64,000 bases of DNA, taken from positions 2,542,001-2,606,000 of the forward strand of contig NZ_AP022619.1 in assembly GCF_010731655.1 (NCBI RefSeq). Reading direction: 5' to 3'. This DNA comes from Mycobacterium paraseoulense. Lineage in GTDB: Bacteria; Actinomycetota; Actinomycetes; Mycobacteriales; Mycobacteriaceae. The notes under the pieces were generated by a model that was given only the letters and a program-made list of their open reading frames with translations, was not told where the DNA came from and did no database searches. The translations under genes and the position numbers were made by a program. Positions 14,707-27,651 of the stretch are shown here, in pieces. Numbering within the stretch: position 1 is the first letter of the stretch; each line of letters begins with the position of its first letter.

Positions 14707-14910
14707 TCTCCTCGCAAAACGAGGTGAATTTCAAATCAGAGAAAATCTGACCTAACAAAAAGACACCAAATAACTGGCATCAAAGATTGCCATACCCACA
14801 CACGGGGAGTGCGAGGTATGGCCAAAAAAACAACAACAAAATAAAAAGACCAAACACACTATTGAGTTCTCAAACAACACTTGTTTCGCCCGTTTTGGGG
14901 CAACCCTGCC

Positions 14911-14940
14911 AGCTTAATACAAGTCCGGCAGTGGAGTCAA
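14911..14940 (-). promoter_or_regulatory. rrn promoter, 16S-proximal
   Basis: Minus strand TTGACT (14935-14940), an 18-base spacer and TAAGCT (14911-14916). It corresponds in place and sequence to the conserved mycobacterial proximal rrnA promoter. The sequence downstream, CTGGCAGGGTTGCCCC, is shared in large part with the upstream promoter. Confidence 0.8.
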
Positions 14941-14986
14941 CTCCCAGTTTTGGTCTTCGAGAGACCGTTTCGGGAGCAGCCGTGCC

Positions 14987-15016
14987 AGGCTAGTACCAAT
15001 CCAGCGAGGGAGTCAA
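14987..15016 (-). promoter_or_regulatory. rrn promoter, murA-proximal
   Basis: Minus strand TTGACT (15011-15016), an 18-base spacer and TAGCCT (14987-14992). It lies about 60 bases after the murA stop and exactly 76 bases upstream of the second promoter. Similarity of both the boxes and the spacer suggests a duplicated promoter. Confidence 0.75.
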
Positions 15017-15074
15017 GCGCCCGGGGTGTCGACCGCCTGGTGTGGCGACCGGCCCTGCGGGACACTGACTTTGG

Positions 15075-16328
15075 CTACTCTACCCGCTCGATCTCCGCTC
15101 CCAAAATCGCCAGGTTCTCGACGAACAACGGGTAGCCGCGATCGATGTGGAAGACGTCGTGTACCTCGGTGTCACCGTCGGCCACCAGCCCCGCCAGCAC
15201 CAGGCCGGCACCGGCCCGAATGTCCGAACACCACACCGGGGCGCTCGACAATTGCGGCAGGCCCCGCACGACGGCATGGTGGCCGTCGGTGCGCGCGTCG
15301 GCGCCCAACCGGATCATCTCTTCGACGAAACGGAAGCGCGCCTCGAAGACGTTTTCCGTGATCATCGAGGTGCCGTCGGCGATCGACGCCAGGGCGATGG
15401 CCATCGGTTGCAAATCCGTGGGAAACCCGGGGAACGGCAGGGTCGCCACGTTGACGGCCTTGGGTCGCTCGTACTGGGTGATCCGAAAGCTGTTGTCCGT
15501 TTGGGTGACGGTCGCGCCGGCGTCGTGCAGTTTGTGCAGCACCACCTGGAGGTGGGCCGGGTCGACGCCCGTCACCGAGATGTCGCCTCGGGTCATCGCT
15601 GCGGCGATGCCCCAGGTGGCGGCGACGATGCGGTCCCCGATCACCCGGTGTTCGGTCGGGTACAGCCGCGGGACACCGGTGATGGTCATGGTCGGCGAAC
15701 CGGCACCTTCGACCTGCGCGCCCATCTGGTTCAGCATGGTGCACAGGTCCACGACGTCGGGTTCGCGCGCCGCATTGTGGATCGTGGTGACACCCTCGGC
15801 CAGGACCGCGGCCATCAGGATGTTCTCGGTGGCTCCCACCGATGGAAATTCCAGCTGGATCTCCGCACCGCGCAACGTATCGGCGTGGGCGACCACGCAG
15901 CCGTGCTCGATGTTGCACTGCGCGCCCAGCTGCCGCAGCCCCGCCTGATGCATGTCCAGCGGGCGGGAACCGATCGCGTCGCCACCCGGGAGCGCGACCC
16001 TGGCGCGCTTGCAGCGGCCGACCAGCGGTCCCAGCACGCAGACCGACGCCCGGAACTGCCGCACCGCCGCGAAGTCCGCGTCGTACTTGGGCTCATCGGG
16101 AGAGGTGATGCGGGCGACATCGCCGTCGAGTTCGACGGTGGCGCCCAGGCCGCGCAACACCTCCGCCATCAACGGCACATCAAGGATGTCGGGGCAATTG
16201 GTGATGGTGCTGGTGCCTTCGGCCAGCAGCGTGGCGGCCATCAGCTTGAGCACGCTGTTCTTTGCGCCCCCTACTGCGACTTCGCCGGACAACCGGTTTC
16301 CGCCGGTCACCACGAATCGCTCAGCCAC
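15075..16328 (-). CDS. murA: UDP-N-acetylglucosamine 1-carboxyvinyltransferase
   Basis: A 417-residue enzyme for the first committed step of peptidoglycan synthesis, adding enolpyruvate to UDP-GlcNAc. The fold of two inside-out barrels is seen end to end, with the N-terminal [10 protein letters not shown] containing the conserved Lys. In the active loop, the Cys that fosfomycin alkylates in E. coli is Asp here ([13 protein letters not shown]), the known basis of intrinsic fosfomycin resistance in mycobacteria. The gene is co-directional with and directly upstream of the rrn operon, and read-through into rRNA from murA is possible. Confidence 0.97.
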   Translation of the reverse strand: MAERFVVTGGNRLSGEVAVGGAKNSVLKLMAATLLAEGTSTITNCPDILDVPLMAEVLRGLGATVELDGDVARITSPDEPKYDADFAAVRQFRASVCVLGPLVGRCKRARVALPGGDAIGSRPLDMHQAGLRQLGAQCNIEHGCVVAHADTLRGAEIQLEFPSVGATENILMAAVLAEGVTTIHNAAREPDVVDLCTMLNQMGAQVEGAGSPTMTITGVPRLYPTEHRVIGDRIVAATWGIAAAMTRGDISVTGVDPAHLQVVLHKLHDAGATVTQTDNSFRITQYERPKAVNVATLPFPGFPTDLQPMAIALASIADGTSMITENVFEARFRFVEEMIRLGADARTDGHHAVVRGLPQLSSAPVWCSDIRAGAGLVLAGLVADGDTEVHDVFHIDRGYPLFVENLAILGAEIERVE

Positions 16329-16380
16329 CCGCGTCAGTCTAGTGAAGCGGTATGGGCTTGTCAGTCAGGCCGCTTGACGA

Positions 16381-16460
16381 CGATGCGCTCCGCGGGGCGG
16401 AGTGAAGCGGGAGCGGAGTGAGGAGGGGGCACCCCCAGCCCCGAAGCGGCGAGGGGGCGA
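16381..16460. repeat. GC-rich repetitive intergenic stretch with GGAG/GCGGAG motifs
   Basis: The segment between the murA and adenosyltransferase starts contains four closely spaced GCGGAG or GCGGGAG-like units, a GGGGGCACCCCC palindrome (16425-16436) and a closing GGCGAGGGGGCGAG. It does not code. It has the look of an interspersed intergenic repeat, but only one copy lies in this window. Confidence 0.45.
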
Positions 16461-16515
16461 GTCAAGCAGTCAGCCGAGGCACGGCCCTTTCCCGAGCCGC
16501 AGTACCGTCGTGCTC

Positions 16516-17100
16516 ATGGCGATACACCTGACCCGCATCTACACGCGAACCGGTGACGACGGCACGACGGGGTTGAGTGACTTCTCGCGAGTCTCCAAAA
16601 ACGACCCACGCCTGGTTGCCTACGCGGATTGCGACGAGGCCAACTCGGCGATCGGCGTCGCAATCGCCCTAGGTCAACCGGACGAGGAAATCGCCGGAGT
16701 GCTGCGACAGATCCAGAACGACCTGTTCGACGCCGGCGCGGACCTATCGACCCCGGTGGTGGAGAACCCCGAGTACCCGCCACTGCGGGTCACCCAGCCC
16801 TATGTCGACCGGCTCGAGGGCTGGTGTGACAAATATAACGAGAACCTGCCGGCGCTGAATTCCTTTGTGCTGCCTGGCGGTTCGGCCCTGTCGGCGCTGT
16901 TGCACGTGGCCCGCACCGTCGTCCGCCGCGCGGAACGCTCGGCGTGGGCGGCGGTGGAGGCCGCGCCGCAGCAGATCAACGTCCTTCCGGCGAAGTACTT
17001 GAACCGCCTTTCGGATCTGCTCTTCATCCTGGCGCGGGCGGCGAATCCCGACGGCGACGTGCTCTGGAAGCCCGGCGGCGGCGCGCCGAACGCGAGTTAA
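16516..17100 (+). CDS. PduO-type cob(I)alamin adenosyltransferase
   Basis: A 194-residue protein (start ATG 16516; GTG 16510 is also in frame). It makes adenosylcobalamin from cob(I)alamin and ATP. The family signature TRTGDDGTTGLSDFSRVSK is the ATP-binding loop, and RTVVRRAERSAW with NRLSDLLF are the conserved cobalamin/ATP-side helices. The product is needed for methylmalonyl-CoA mutase, so it is metabolically linked to the epimerase at 3.8 kb. It is the orthologue of Rv1314c by context and sequence. It converges on the DUF2550 gene with 15 bp between them. Confidence 0.93.
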   Translation: MAIHLTRIYTRTGDDGTTGLSDFSRVSKNDPRLVAYADCDEANSAIGVAIALGQPDEEIAGVLRQIQNDLFDAGADLSTPVVENPEYPPLRVTQPYVDRLEGWCDKYNENLPALNSFVLPGGSALSALLHVARTVVRRAERSAWAAVEAAPQQINVLPAKYLNRLSDLLFILARAANPDGDVLWKPGGGAPNAS

Positions 17101-17115
17101 CCCGCGGCGCCGGGA

Positions 17116-17559
17116 CTAGACGCTGCGACGACGAGCGCGGGGTGACGGGCGGGACTCCAGCCACGACAGGAAGGCGGTCAAAGCTCCCTTGTCGAGCGCG
17201 ATCTCGTAACCGGTCCGGCGATCCTGCGTCGTATCACGCAACTCCAGCACGACGATCTCGTCGGTCATGATGTCGAACTCGTCGCCGCGCGGTGCTCGGC
17301 GGGCGACGATCTCGACTCCCCTGCGGCTGAGTCGGCGGTCCGGCCACAAACGCAAGCTGGAGAGCCGGTAGAAGGCGGCCTCACCGCCGCGGTAACGGAT
17401 CACGCCGTGGCGCCAGCCGTGACCTCCGACCGCGGGAATGTCGCGCATGATTCCCGCGGTGCCGCCCTGCCGCAGCTTCCACAACCGGTAACTGAGCGCG
17501 ACCACCGCGCCCGCCAGGACGACGACGAGCACGACCATTCCGATCATGGGCGCGCTCAT
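17116..17559 (-). CDS. DUF2550 single-pass membrane protein
   Basis: A 147-residue protein with one N-terminal membrane segment (about residues 5-25) followed by an Arg-rich soluble domain of mainly beta character. It belongs to the actinobacterial DUF2550 family (Rv1312-type), found at the end of the ATP synthase cluster. It begins 6 bp after atpC on the same strand, so it is almost certainly the last gene of the atp operon. No catalytic motif is seen. Function is unknown; a link to ATP synthase assembly is suggested only by position. Confidence 0.88.
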   Translation of the reverse strand: MSAPMIGMVVLVVVLAGAVVALSYRLWKLRQGGTAGIMRDIPAVGGHGWRHGVIRYRGGEAAFYRLSSLRLWPDRRLSRRGVEIVARRAPRGDEFDIMTDEIVVLELRDTTQDRRTGYEIALDKGALTAFLSWLESRPSPRARRRSV

Positions 17560-17565
17560 CGGCGG

Positions 17566-17931
17566 TTAGTCGATCGCGCCGACGGCGCGCAATCTGCCGC
17601 GCCCCCGCGCCGCGATGCGGGGGTCGTCGGACTCCGAGTCCTCCCTGGCGGCGCTTTCGTCGATCTCGGACTCGAACGCGGCGGACTCGGCCAGGACGGT
17701 CACCGTCTCTTCGGTGACCGACAGGAAGCCGCCTTCGATGGCGACCCGCAAATCGTCTTCGCCTTCGCGTTCGACGCGCACCATGGCGTCGTCGACCAAC
17801 TGGGCCACGACCGGAATGTGCCGGGGCAGGATGCCGATCTCGCCGACGGTGGTGCGGGTGAACAAAAACGTTGCCTCACCCGACCAGATCTTCCGGTCGA
17901 CGGCGACTATCTCGACGTTCAATTCGGCCAT
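17566..17931 (-). CDS. atpC: F1 ATP synthase epsilon subunit
   Basis: A 121-residue subunit of the central stalk. The N-terminal beta-sandwich starts [20 protein letters not shown]. The C-terminal part is short, as in mycobacteria, in which epsilon is shorter than in E. coli and contributes to latent ATPase activity. It lies 35 bp after atpD. Confidence 0.96.
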   Translation of the reverse strand: MAELNVEIVAVDRKIWSGEATFLFTRTTVGEIGILPRHIPVVAQLVDDAMVRVEREGEDDLRVAIEGGFLSVTEETVTVLAESAAFESEIDESAAREDSESDDPRIAARGRGRLRAVGAID

Positions 17932-17966
17932 GCCACAGAGCCTTTCAGAGCCTTTTCGCTCACGCC

Positions 17967-20359
<2,393 letters not shown>

Positions 20360-20365
20360 TGGTTG

Positions 20366-22030
20366 CTACTTCTTCTCTTTCTTTGCCTTCTTCTCCGGCG
20401 CCGGCTTCTTCACCTTCACCGACTCCTTCTCGAGGTCTTCTTCGTCCAGGGGCTCGACGTGTTCGTCGGGCACCACCGATCCACCGCCCGTGGCCGCGAA
20501 GCCCTTCTTGAAGTTGTTGATGATCTCGGTCAGCTGGTTCTCGGCCTCTTCGGGAAGCTTGCCGCTGTCACGGATACCGGCCAGGAACTTCTCCTCCGAC
20601 GCCCGCATGTGGTCCAGCAACTCGGTTTCGAAACGCCGGACGTCCTCGACGGGCACGGAGTCCAGGTGGCCTCCGGTGCCCAGGAAGATCGAAACCACCT
20701 GCTCCTCAACCGGCATGGGCTGATACTGCGGTTGCTTGAGCAGTTCGACGAGCCGCTCACCGCGCTCCAGCTGCGCCTTGGAGGTCGCGTCCAGGTCGGA
20801 TGCAAACGCCGCGAACGATTCCAGTTCGCGGTATTGCGACAGGTCCAGACGCAGCGAGCCGGCCACCTCTTTCATGGCCTTGATCTGCGCCGCACCGCCC
20901 ACGCGGGACACCGACACACCGACGTTGATGGCCGGCCGCACACCCTGGTTGAACAGGTCGGACTCCAGGAAGCACTGACCGTCGGTGATCGAGATGACGT
21001 TGGTCGGGATGTAGGCCGAGATGTCGTTGGCCTTGGTCTCGATGATCGGCAGGCCGGTCAGTGAGCCACCCCCGAGCTCGTCGGAGAGCTTCGCGCAGCG
21101 CTCCAACAGGCGCGAGTGCAGGTAGAACACGTCACCGGGGTAGGCCTCGCGGCCCGGCGGCCGACGCAGCAGCAGCGAGATCGCCCGGTATGCCTCGGCC
21201 TGCTTGCTCAGGTCGTCGAAGACGATCAGCACGTGCTTACCGTCGTACATCCAGTGCTGGGCGATCGCCGAACCCGTGTACGGCGCAAGCCATTTGAATC
21301 CGGCCGAGTCGGACGCCGGGGCCGCGACGATGGTGGTGTAGTCCATCGCGCCACCCTCTTCGAGCGCTCGCCGGACCGACGCGATCGTGGTGCCCTTCTG
21401 ACCGATGGCCACGTACACGCAGCGGACCTGCTTGCGCTCGTCGCCGCTCTCCCAGTTCCCCCGCTGGTTGAGGATGGTGTCGACGCACACCGCGGTCTTG
21501 CCGGTCTTGCGGTCGCCGATGATCAGCTGCCGCTGGCCGCGGCCGATCGGCGTCATCGCGTCGATGGCCTTGATGCCGGTCTGCAGCGGCTCGCTGACGC
21601 TCTGCCGCTGCACCACCGACGGCGCCTGGATCTCCAGCGCGCGGCGGATATCGGTGTCGATGTCGCCCCGACCGTCGATGGGCTGGCCGAGCGGATTGAC
21701 AACCCGGCCCAGGAATGCGTCGCCGACGGGGACGGACAAGACCTCCCCGGTGCGCTTGACCTGTTGACCCTGTTCGATTTTCTCGAAGTCACCCAGGATC
21801 ACCGCGCCGATGCTGTGCTCGTCGAGGTTCAGGGCGACGCCGAGAACTCCGCCCGGAAACTCGAGCAGCTCCTGCGTCATGACGGAGGGCAAGCCTTCGA
21901 CGTGCGCGATGCCGTCACCGGCATCGACGACCGTACCGACCTCTTCGCGTGAGGTGTCGGAGGTGAAAGAGCCTACATACTCCTCGATGGCGCTTTGGAT
22001 GTCATCAGCGGAGATTGTCAACTCGGCCAT
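20366..22030 (-). CDS. atpA: F1 ATP synthase alpha subunit
   Basis: A 554-residue nucleotide-binding subunit with Walker [11 protein letters not shown]. About 40 residues beyond the canonical end form a charged tail ([18 protein letters not shown] and a Lys-rich end). This C-terminal extension is the mycobacterial one known to suppress ATP hydrolysis. The N-terminal [19 protein letters not shown] is the delta-contacting helix. Start ATG 22030 is supported by conservation; the gap to atpH is 57 bp, the largest inside the atp cluster. Confidence 0.97.
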   Translation of the reverse strand: MAELTISADDIQSAIEEYVGSFTSDTSREEVGTVVDAGDGIAHVEGLPSVMTQELLEFPGGVLGVALNLDEHSIGAVILGDFEKIEQGQQVKRTGEVLSVPVGDAFLGRVVNPLGQPIDGRGDIDTDIRRALEIQAPSVVQRQSVSEPLQTGIKAIDAMTPIGRGQRQLIIGDRKTGKTAVCVDTILNQRGNWESGDERKQVRCVYVAIGQKGTTIASVRRALEEGGAMDYTTIVAAPASDSAGFKWLAPYTGSAIAQHWMYDGKHVLIVFDDLSKQAEAYRAISLLLRRPPGREAYPGDVFYLHSRLLERCAKLSDELGGGSLTGLPIIETKANDISAYIPTNVISITDGQCFLESDLFNQGVRPAINVGVSVSRVGGAAQIKAMKEVAGSLRLDLSQYRELESFAAFASDLDATSKAQLERGERLVELLKQPQYQPMPVEEQVVSIFLGTGGHLDSVPVEDVRRFETELLDHMRASEEKFLAGIRDSGKLPEEAENQLTEIINNFKKGFAATGGGSVVPDEHVEPLDEEDLEKESVKVKKPAPEKKAKKEKK

Positions 22031-22087
22031 GGCGTTTCGTCTTCCTACTTGATCGCGGTTCGCGTGTGCTTGTGATGATGGTTGGTG

Positions 22088-23428
22088 TCAGTCGGGCAAA
22101 TGCGCCTGGGCCGCGGCAAGGCGAGAAGCGAGTGTCCCGTCAATCACTTCGTCGGCCACGGAGATGAGCAGCCCGCCCAGCTGTTCGTCGGAGACCTGCA
22201 GCTGCACCGTCACCGGGTGGCCGTAGATACGGCCGAGTACGTCGGTGAGGCGAGACCGCTGGGCATCGCTGAGGTCGGCCGCAGCACTGACTTGTGCGAC
22301 GATCTCGCCGCGACGTGCCACGGCGACCTCCGCCAAGAACTGGACGGCCTCCTCGGCCGACTCACCTCTGAGCAGTTGGACGGTCTGGGTCAGCAGCGCG
22401 ACCGCGATCGGATCGACTCTGTCGTTCGCGCTGTCAAGCACCTTGCGCAGCAGGCTGATCCGGCCTTCTACCGGTACGCCGTAGTCGCCCAACAAGATGG
22501 CGAGCCGTGGCTGGGCCTGAAGGATGCGGGAGAACCGGAACAACTGGTCCTCCACGTCGTCGATCTTGTTCTCACGTTCGGCGACTTCGAGCAGCGCCTG
22601 GCGCGAGATGTGCTCGATGGCGGCGGCCAGATCGGAGTTGGCCGACCAACGCTCCGAGACGGCTAGCCGCAAGACTTCGAGCGTGACGTCGGCGACCTTG
22701 CCGGAGACCAGACGCTCGATCAACTGGATCCGGGGCGCCGCATCGTCGGCGGGCACGGTCAGATACCGGGTGACGACGATCTCGCGGTCCAGCATTTCGG
22801 CCACCGAAACGAGCTCGGCTGACAGATTGGAAAGAGCTTTATTGTCAAGGTCTTTCGCTATGTCACTGAACCGCTCCAACAGCCCGGCCACCGCCGCGCG
22901 ACTGGCGGAGCGCATCTTCGCCAGAAGCGGATATTGGACCTCCGCGGGCGCGGGGGCCATCGCTTCGAGGTCGTCCAGGAACCGGTCGACGGTAGCCGAT
23001 TGCTGCGCCGGATCGGCGACGAAGTTGCGCACCAATTCGCCCGCCTGCCGCACCGCTTCGTGGCCGAGCTCCAGGCGGAGCTGGCGGCTCAGCTGCGTGC
23101 GCAGCAGGTCGACCTGCCGGCCGCCCTGTGCGGTGATGCGTTCGGCCTCGGACTGAGACTGGGCCCGGAACTGTTCGGCGATCCGGCCCGCGTCCGTCTG
23201 GGCCTCGTCGACGAGCCGTTCCGCCTCGGTCTTGGCGGATTCCACGGCTTGGCTGTGGGCGGTGGTGGACTCGCTCAGCCGATCGGCCGCCGCCGCAGCG
23301 TCTTTCAGCTGCTGGCGCACGGCGTCTTGGCGAGCGGCCATCAGACGACGCACCGGCGGCACGACGTAGCGCACGACCAAGAAAACGATGGCCGCGAAAC
23401 CGATCAACTGCCCGATGAAAGTCGACAT
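22088..23428 (-). CDS. atpH: Fused b-delta subunit of ATP synthase
   Basis: A 446-residue fusion found in mycobacteria. An N-terminal membrane helix and long b-type coiled coil (about 1-165) is followed by a linker or insertion and a C-terminal delta (OSCP) domain (about 270-446). It forms part of the peripheral stalk that holds F1 against the rotor, partnered by the separate b subunit AtpF. The coiled coil is rich in Glu, Arg and Gln heptads. It starts 6 bp after the atpF stop. Confidence 0.96.
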   Translation of the reverse strand: MSTFIGQLIGFAAIVFLVVRYVVPPVRRLMAARQDAVRQQLKDAAAAADRLSESTTAHSQAVESAKTEAERLVDEAQTDAGRIAEQFRAQSQSEAERITAQGGRQVDLLRTQLSRQLRLELGHEAVRQAGELVRNFVADPAQQSATVDRFLDDLEAMAPAPAEVQYPLLAKMRSASRAAVAGLLERFSDIAKDLDNKALSNLSAELVSVAEMLDREIVVTRYLTVPADDAAPRIQLIERLVSGKVADVTLEVLRLAVSERWSANSDLAAAIEHISRQALLEVAERENKIDDVEDQLFRFSRILQAQPRLAILLGDYGVPVEGRISLLRKVLDSANDRVDPIAVALLTQTVQLLRGESAEEAVQFLAEVAVARRGEIVAQVSAAADLSDAQRSRLTDVLGRIYGHPVTVQLQVSDEQLGGLLISVADEVIDGTLASRLAAAQAHLPD

Positions 23429-23434
23429 ACGCGA

Positions 23435-23959
23435 TTACCGTCCAGACTTCCCGGTGGCGGCGGTGGCCGGGGCCACGTCGACACCGAGGATCCGGCTGGC
23501 CAGCGTCGCCGACATGGCCGCCACGTTGGCGCGCAGATCCAGCTCCACGGCGTCTCTCTCCCGCTTCAGTTGCTCGGAGGCCATTTGCAACGTCGACATC
23601 ACCTGTTGCTCGGCACGGGCGCGCGCGTCTTCGATCAGCTTACGGCCCTCGGCGCGGGCATTGTCGCGCAACGACGACGCCTGAACCCGCGCTTCCGTCA
23701 GGGCTTCTTCGTAGTCGGCCTTCGCGGCGTCGAACTGTTCGCCTGCCTTCTTGTTGTCGGCGACCGTCTTGGCGACCATGGCGTCACGCTCACGCAGCAC
23801 CCGCATGACGGGCGGCACGACGAACGTGCCGATGACGGCCAGCACGATCAGGAAGATCGCCAGCACGAAGAAGAAAGTGCCGTTCGGAACGAGGAAGTTG
23901 TTGCCTCCCTCGGCTACCACCTGGCTGGATGCCAGAACGCTCAGGCTCGCGTCACCCAT
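23435..23959 (-). CDS. atpF: ATP synthase b subunit
   Basis: A 174-residue peripheral-stalk subunit with one membrane segment (about residues 25-50, [20 protein letters not shown]) and a long charged coiled coil. The ATG at 23959 is preferred; a GTG immediately before it (23962) is in frame. The spacing from atpE is 9 bases, and no clear ribosome site lies between, so translation may be coupled to atpE. Confidence 0.95.
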   Translation of the reverse strand: MGDASLSVLASSQVVAEGGNNFLVPNGTFFFVLAIFLIVLAVIGTFVVPPVMRVLRERDAMVAKTVADNKKAGEQFDAAKADYEEALTEARVQASSLRDNARAEGRKLIEDARARAEQQVMSTLQMASEQLKRERDAVELDLRANVAAMSATLASRILGVDVAPATAATGKSGR

Positions 23960-23968
23960 CACAGCGCG

Positions 23969-24301
<333 letters not shown>

Positions 24302-25057
24302 TCAGTCATGATGTTCCTCGATCTCCATGGCTTGGCTGAAGTAGAGGATGGTCAAGATCGAGAAGATGAACGCCTGGATCGCCCCGACGAACAGGTCGAA
24401 GGCCTTCCAGATGGCGTTGGGTGCCCACATGATGTACGGCGGGAAGAGCGCGATCAGCGCGACCAGGATGCCGCCGGCGAAGATGTTGCCGAAAAGTCGG
24501 AGCGACAACGAGATCGGCTTGGCGAGTTCTTCGACGAGGTTGATCGGCGCCAGGAACGCCACGTGACCTTTGAGCACGGCGAGCGGGTGGCCGACGATGC
24601 CGCGGCGCCAAATGCCGGCCACGTGGTAGCAGACGAACACGAAGAGGGCCAGCGCCAGGACGTAGTTGATGTCGGCGGCCGCCGACTTCAGTAGCTCGGT
24701 GGTGTGCCCGGACTTGTCGGTGTATTGCAGCGGAAGCACCGACAGCCAGTTGGAGATCAGGATGAACACGAAAATGGTAACGGCCAACGGCAACACGAAC
24801 GGCGCAATCCGCATGCCGACCGCGCTCTCGATCTGATCGCGCATCTGGACGGTGATGGCCTCCCAGAACAACTGAACGCCGCTGGGGACGCCGGTCGACG
24901 TGATTTTCGCCCGCAGGAAGAAAGCCAGTGCGAGCACGATCACCGCGGCGATCCCGGTCGACAGGATGGTGTCGGTGTTCACCGTCAGCCCCAGCCATTT
25001 GGCCTGGTGGTGTTCTCCAACCTCGATCGCGGCGGCCAGGAACGTCGTCTCAGTCAT
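24302..25057 (-). CDS. atpB: ATP synthase a subunit
   Basis: A 251-residue membrane subunit that forms the proton half-channels beside the c-ring. The essential Arg lies in [17 protein letters not shown]. The end is [23 protein letters not shown]. The start ATG 25057 gives [17 protein letters not shown], matching the mycobacterial family; the open frame continues upstream through atpI but is not coding there. The start overlaps the stop of the AtpI-like gene by 8 bases, so translational coupling is likely. Confidence 0.96.
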   Translation of the reverse strand: MTETTFLAAAIEVGEHHQAKWLGLTVNTDTILSTGIAAVIVLALAFFLRAKITSTGVPSGVQLFWEAITVQMRDQIESAVGMRIAPFVLPLAVTIFVFILISNWLSVLPLQYTDKSGHTTELLKSAAADINYVLALALFVFVCYHVAGIWRRGIVGHPLAVLKGHVAFLAPINLVEELAKPISLSLRLFGNIFAGGILVALIALFPPYIMWAPNAIWKAFDLFVGAIQAFIFSILTILYFSQAMEIEEHHD

Positions 25058-25514
25058 CGCTGCTGCTTCTTCCTTCCATTCCATCCGACCCCGCGACCAC
25101 GCCGCCGCCGGCGCGCAGCTTCTTCCACACCGGAAGCGCCGTCGACGCCACCAACAAGACCTGGAAGAGCGCCAATCCGAACACGACACCCAGGCCGGCG
25201 GGACGGAAGATGTAGGCGACGATCAGCCCGATGACGGTGATGATGGCCAGCCGGGTGGCCGAGTTCAGGGCCATCGTGCTTTTCAGTGGATGGTCTTTCG
25301 CGGTGATCGACGCGACCGAACGACGCACCAAAAGGGCGTTGAGCAAACCCAGTAGCAACCCGACGCCGAAGAACACCCCGACCATCGGATGACCGGTCAA
25401 GCCGGCGATGACGATTGCCACCGCGGTAATCGCGATGCTGAGGACGAACAGGCGGACCGGGCGGAACGCAACAGAGGGAAACACCAACGGCGCGTCCTGC
25501 GCTGGTGTCGTCAC
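25050..25514 (-). CDS. AtpI-like membrane protein
   Basis: A 154-residue protein with four predicted membrane segments, in the place of atpI at the head of the atp operon (Rv1303-type). Atp-I family proteins assist c-ring assembly or ion supply in other bacteria; that role is inferred. The C-terminus is hydrophilic ([13 protein letters not shown]) and overlaps atpB. The 216 bp to wecA may hold the atp promoter, but I could not identify boxes with confidence. Confidence 0.85.
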   Translation of the reverse strand: MTTPAQDAPLVFPSVAFRPVRLFVLSIAITAVAIVIAGLTGHPMVGVFFGVGLLLGLLNALLVRRSVASITAKDHPLKSTMALNSATRLAIITVIGLIVAYIFRPAGLGVVFGLALFQVLLVASTALPVWKKLRAGGGVVAGSDGMEGRSSSDD

Positions 25515-25730
25515 TGCAGCACCTCAATCCCAAGTTGGTGGAGCGGGAGTCCCCCGACCGACTGATCGGTGGCCCGCCGAGCGTATCGCACGTCACAGTG
25601 GAATCGCCCAAGGGGTATCTTCCGACGCGAGTCCTCCGCCGACCCATTCGGATCTGCGTCCGATGGACCGGCAATTTGTGCGGCTTTTTGGGGCTCTACC
25701 TGCACCGTACCACATGGCGAAGCACCACTA

Positions 25731-26963
25731 CTACTTGCTGTCGTAGTCCTCGTCCACGTAGTCGTCGCGCCGGCGCATGAGCGGGATCGCCGTCGCGATC
25801 CCGGCGACCACGATGGCCCCCAGCATCACCGCCGCGGTGTGACGAGGGTTGAAGAAGATCGTGCTGGCCGCACCGAACGCGACAATGCCCACCCAGAGAT
25901 AGATCAGCAACACCACCCGGCGGTGGGAATGACCGATCTGCAGCAACCGGTGGTGCAGATGCATCTTGTCGGGACTGAAGGCGCTGCGGCCCGCGCGGGT
26001 GCGGCGCACGATCGCCAGCAGCAAATCGAGCATCGGCACGAACATGACCGCCACCACCAGCAGGAACGGCGACAGCAGGGCGAACACGTCCCGCGCACCG
26101 TAGGCGTTTTGCGAGACCGGCCCCGCGGCGGTGGTAGAGGCGGCGGCGAGCATGAGGCCGATCAGCATCGAGCCGGAATCGCCCATGAAGATCTTGGCGC
26201 GGTGGAAGTTGTGCGGCAGGAAGCCCAGACACGCCCCCGCGAGCACCACGGAGATCACGGCGGGCGGATAGAAGAGGACATCGCCGCCGTGATCGCGCAG
26301 CAGCCCGACCGAGAACATGCAGATCGCCAGCGCGGTGATCAACCCGAGCCCGGCCGCCAGTCCGTCGAGCCCGTCGACGAAGTTCATCGCGTTGACGATG
26401 GACACCGTCAGCGCCAGCGTGAGCAGGATCGACGAGGCCTGGTCCAGCACGATGGTGCCGACACCGCCGATCGGGATGTAGAGGACGCTCCACGCCACGC
26501 CCATGGTGACCAGCACGCTGGCCGCGGTGATCTGGCCCGCGAACTTCGTCAGGGCGTCGAGCCCCCAACGATCGTCGATGAGGCCGATGCCCATGATGAC
26601 CGCGCCGGCCACCAGCACCGCCGGCATGCCCGTCGAGTAGACGAATCCCCGGGTGAGCGCGGGCAGTTGGGAGGCCAGGAATACCGCCGAGACGACGCCG
26701 AGGAACATCGCCAACCCGCCCATGCGCGGCGTCGGGGTCACGTGTACGTCGCGTTCCCGCGGATAGGCGACCGCGCCCAGTCGGGTGGCGAGCACCCGCA
26801 CGGGACCGGTCGCAAAGTAGGTGATGATCGCCGCGGTCAGTCCCACGAGCGCAAGCTCGCGCAGCGGGACACCGGCGCCACGGTCAGACAGCGCGAGCAA
26901 ACCGCTGGCAAGGTTGGCTAGTCCGCCGGCCGGGTCGCTGGACACGTCGAGACCGTACTGCAC
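25731..26963 (-). CDS. wecA: Undecaprenyl-phosphate GlcNAc-1-phosphate transferase
   Basis: A polyprenyl-phosphate sugar-phosphate transferase of 410 residues with about eleven membrane segments. It links GlcNAc-1-phosphate to decaprenyl phosphate, starting the linker that joins arabinogalactan to peptidoglycan. Family motifs are DDRWGLD, NFVDGLDGLAAG, MGDSGSMLIG and the HLHHRLLQ loop. The start is GTG 26963 by homology; a TTG directly before it (26966) is also in frame. The gene is Rv1302 by context. It sits 28 bases after the TsaC-like gene and 216 bases before the AtpI-like gene. Confidence 0.94.
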   Translation of the reverse strand: MQYGLDVSSDPAGGLANLASGLLALSDRGAGVPLRELALVGLTAAIITYFATGPVRVLATRLGAVAYPRERDVHVTPTPRMGGLAMFLGVVSAVFLASQLPALTRGFVYSTGMPAVLVAGAVIMGIGLIDDRWGLDALTKFAGQITAASVLVTMGVAWSVLYIPIGGVGTIVLDQASSILLTLALTVSIVNAMNFVDGLDGLAAGLGLITALAICMFSVGLLRDHGGDVLFYPPAVISVVLAGACLGFLPHNFHRAKIFMGDSGSMLIGLMLAAASTTAAGPVSQNAYGARDVFALLSPFLLVVAVMFVPMLDLLLAIVRRTRAGRSAFSPDKMHLHHRLLQIGHSHRRVVLLIYLWVGIVAFGAASTIFFNPRHTAAVMLGAIVVAGIATAIPLMRRRDDYVDEDYDSK

Positions 26964-26991
26964 CAACCTGGCAACGGGGGAACCGCTCCGG

Positions 26992-27651
26992 TTAGGCCTG
27001 GGCGGTTAGGCTTTCGGGGTCCACGCCGAGCACTTCGGCGATCCGTTCGGCACTCACCGGGCCGGGCCGCAGGATGCGGGGGGCCGGGCCGGTCAGGTCG
27101 ACGATCGTGGAGGCGGCCTGCTGCTCGGCCGTCCCCGCGTCGAGATAGACGTCGACGAGATCACCGAGTTGATTTCGGGCCTCGTTGGCATCCACCGCGG
27201 GCGGACGGCCGGAGACGTTCGCGCTGGACACCGCCATGGGCCCCACTTCACGCAACAGCTCGATCGCGACCGGGTGCAGCGGCATCCGCAGCATCACGGT
27301 GCCGCGAGCGTCGCCGAGGTCCCATTGCAGCGACGGTGCCTGCGTCACCACCAGGCTCAGCGCGCCCGGCCAGAAGGCGCGGATCAGGTCGCGGGCCCCG
27401 CCCGGCATCGTGTAGACCAGGCCCTCGATGGTGTGCCAGGAGCCGACCAGCACGCCGACCGGCATGTCCCGGCCCCGCCCCTTCGCCGACAGCAGCGCGG
27501 CCACCGCGGCGCTGTTGAAGGCGTCGGCGCCGATGCCGTAGACGGTGTCGGTCGGCATGACGACCAGTCGGCCGCCCTTGAGGGCCCCGGCCGCAGAGGC
27601 GATTCCACGCGACCGCTGGCCGGGATCGGCGCAGTCGAAGACTTCAGCCAT
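26992..27651 (-). CDS. TsaC/Sua5-like threonylcarbamoyl-AMP synthase
   Basis: A 219-residue YrdC-domain protein. It makes threonylcarbamoyl-AMP, the activated intermediate for t6A at position 37 of ANN-decoding tRNAs. The family signature PTDTVYGIGADAF and the later SSANVSGRPPAV are present. It lacks the extra C-terminal Sua5 domain. The ATG at 27651 overlaps the prmC end by 8 bases; the open frame upstream is antisense-like and not conserved. Its location in an operon with prfA and prmC links it to translation accuracy. Confidence 0.9.
   Translation of the reverse strand: MAEVFDCADPGQRSRGIASAAGALKGGRLVVMPTDTVYGIGADAFNSAAVAALLSAKGRGRDMPVGVLVGSWHTIEGLVYTMPGGARDLIRAFWPGALSLVVTQAPSLQWDLGDARGTVMLRMPLHPVAIELLREVGPMAVSSANVSGRPPAVDANEARNQLGDLVDVYLDAGTAEQQAASTIVDLTGPAPRILRPGPVSAERIAEVLGVDPESLTAQA

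Larger units (their letters stand above)
14707..15074 (-). promoter_or_regulatory. rrn leader region between murA and 16S
   Basis: This 368-base stretch has no gene. On the minus strand it holds two tandem promoters and then an AT-rich leader. The leader includes a GTTTGAGAACTCAATAG-type motif (14861-14877), a stem of 8 bp (14789-14796 with 14815-14822) and two small hairpins just before 16S (14710-14724 and 14736-14750). The motif and stems are consistent with antitermination and RNase III processing of pre-16S RNA. Confidence 0.8.

Noticed and set aside
25515..25730. Promoter for the atp operon
   Set aside because: Several partial boxes are present (for example TACGCT), but none has a convincing partner at the right distance.
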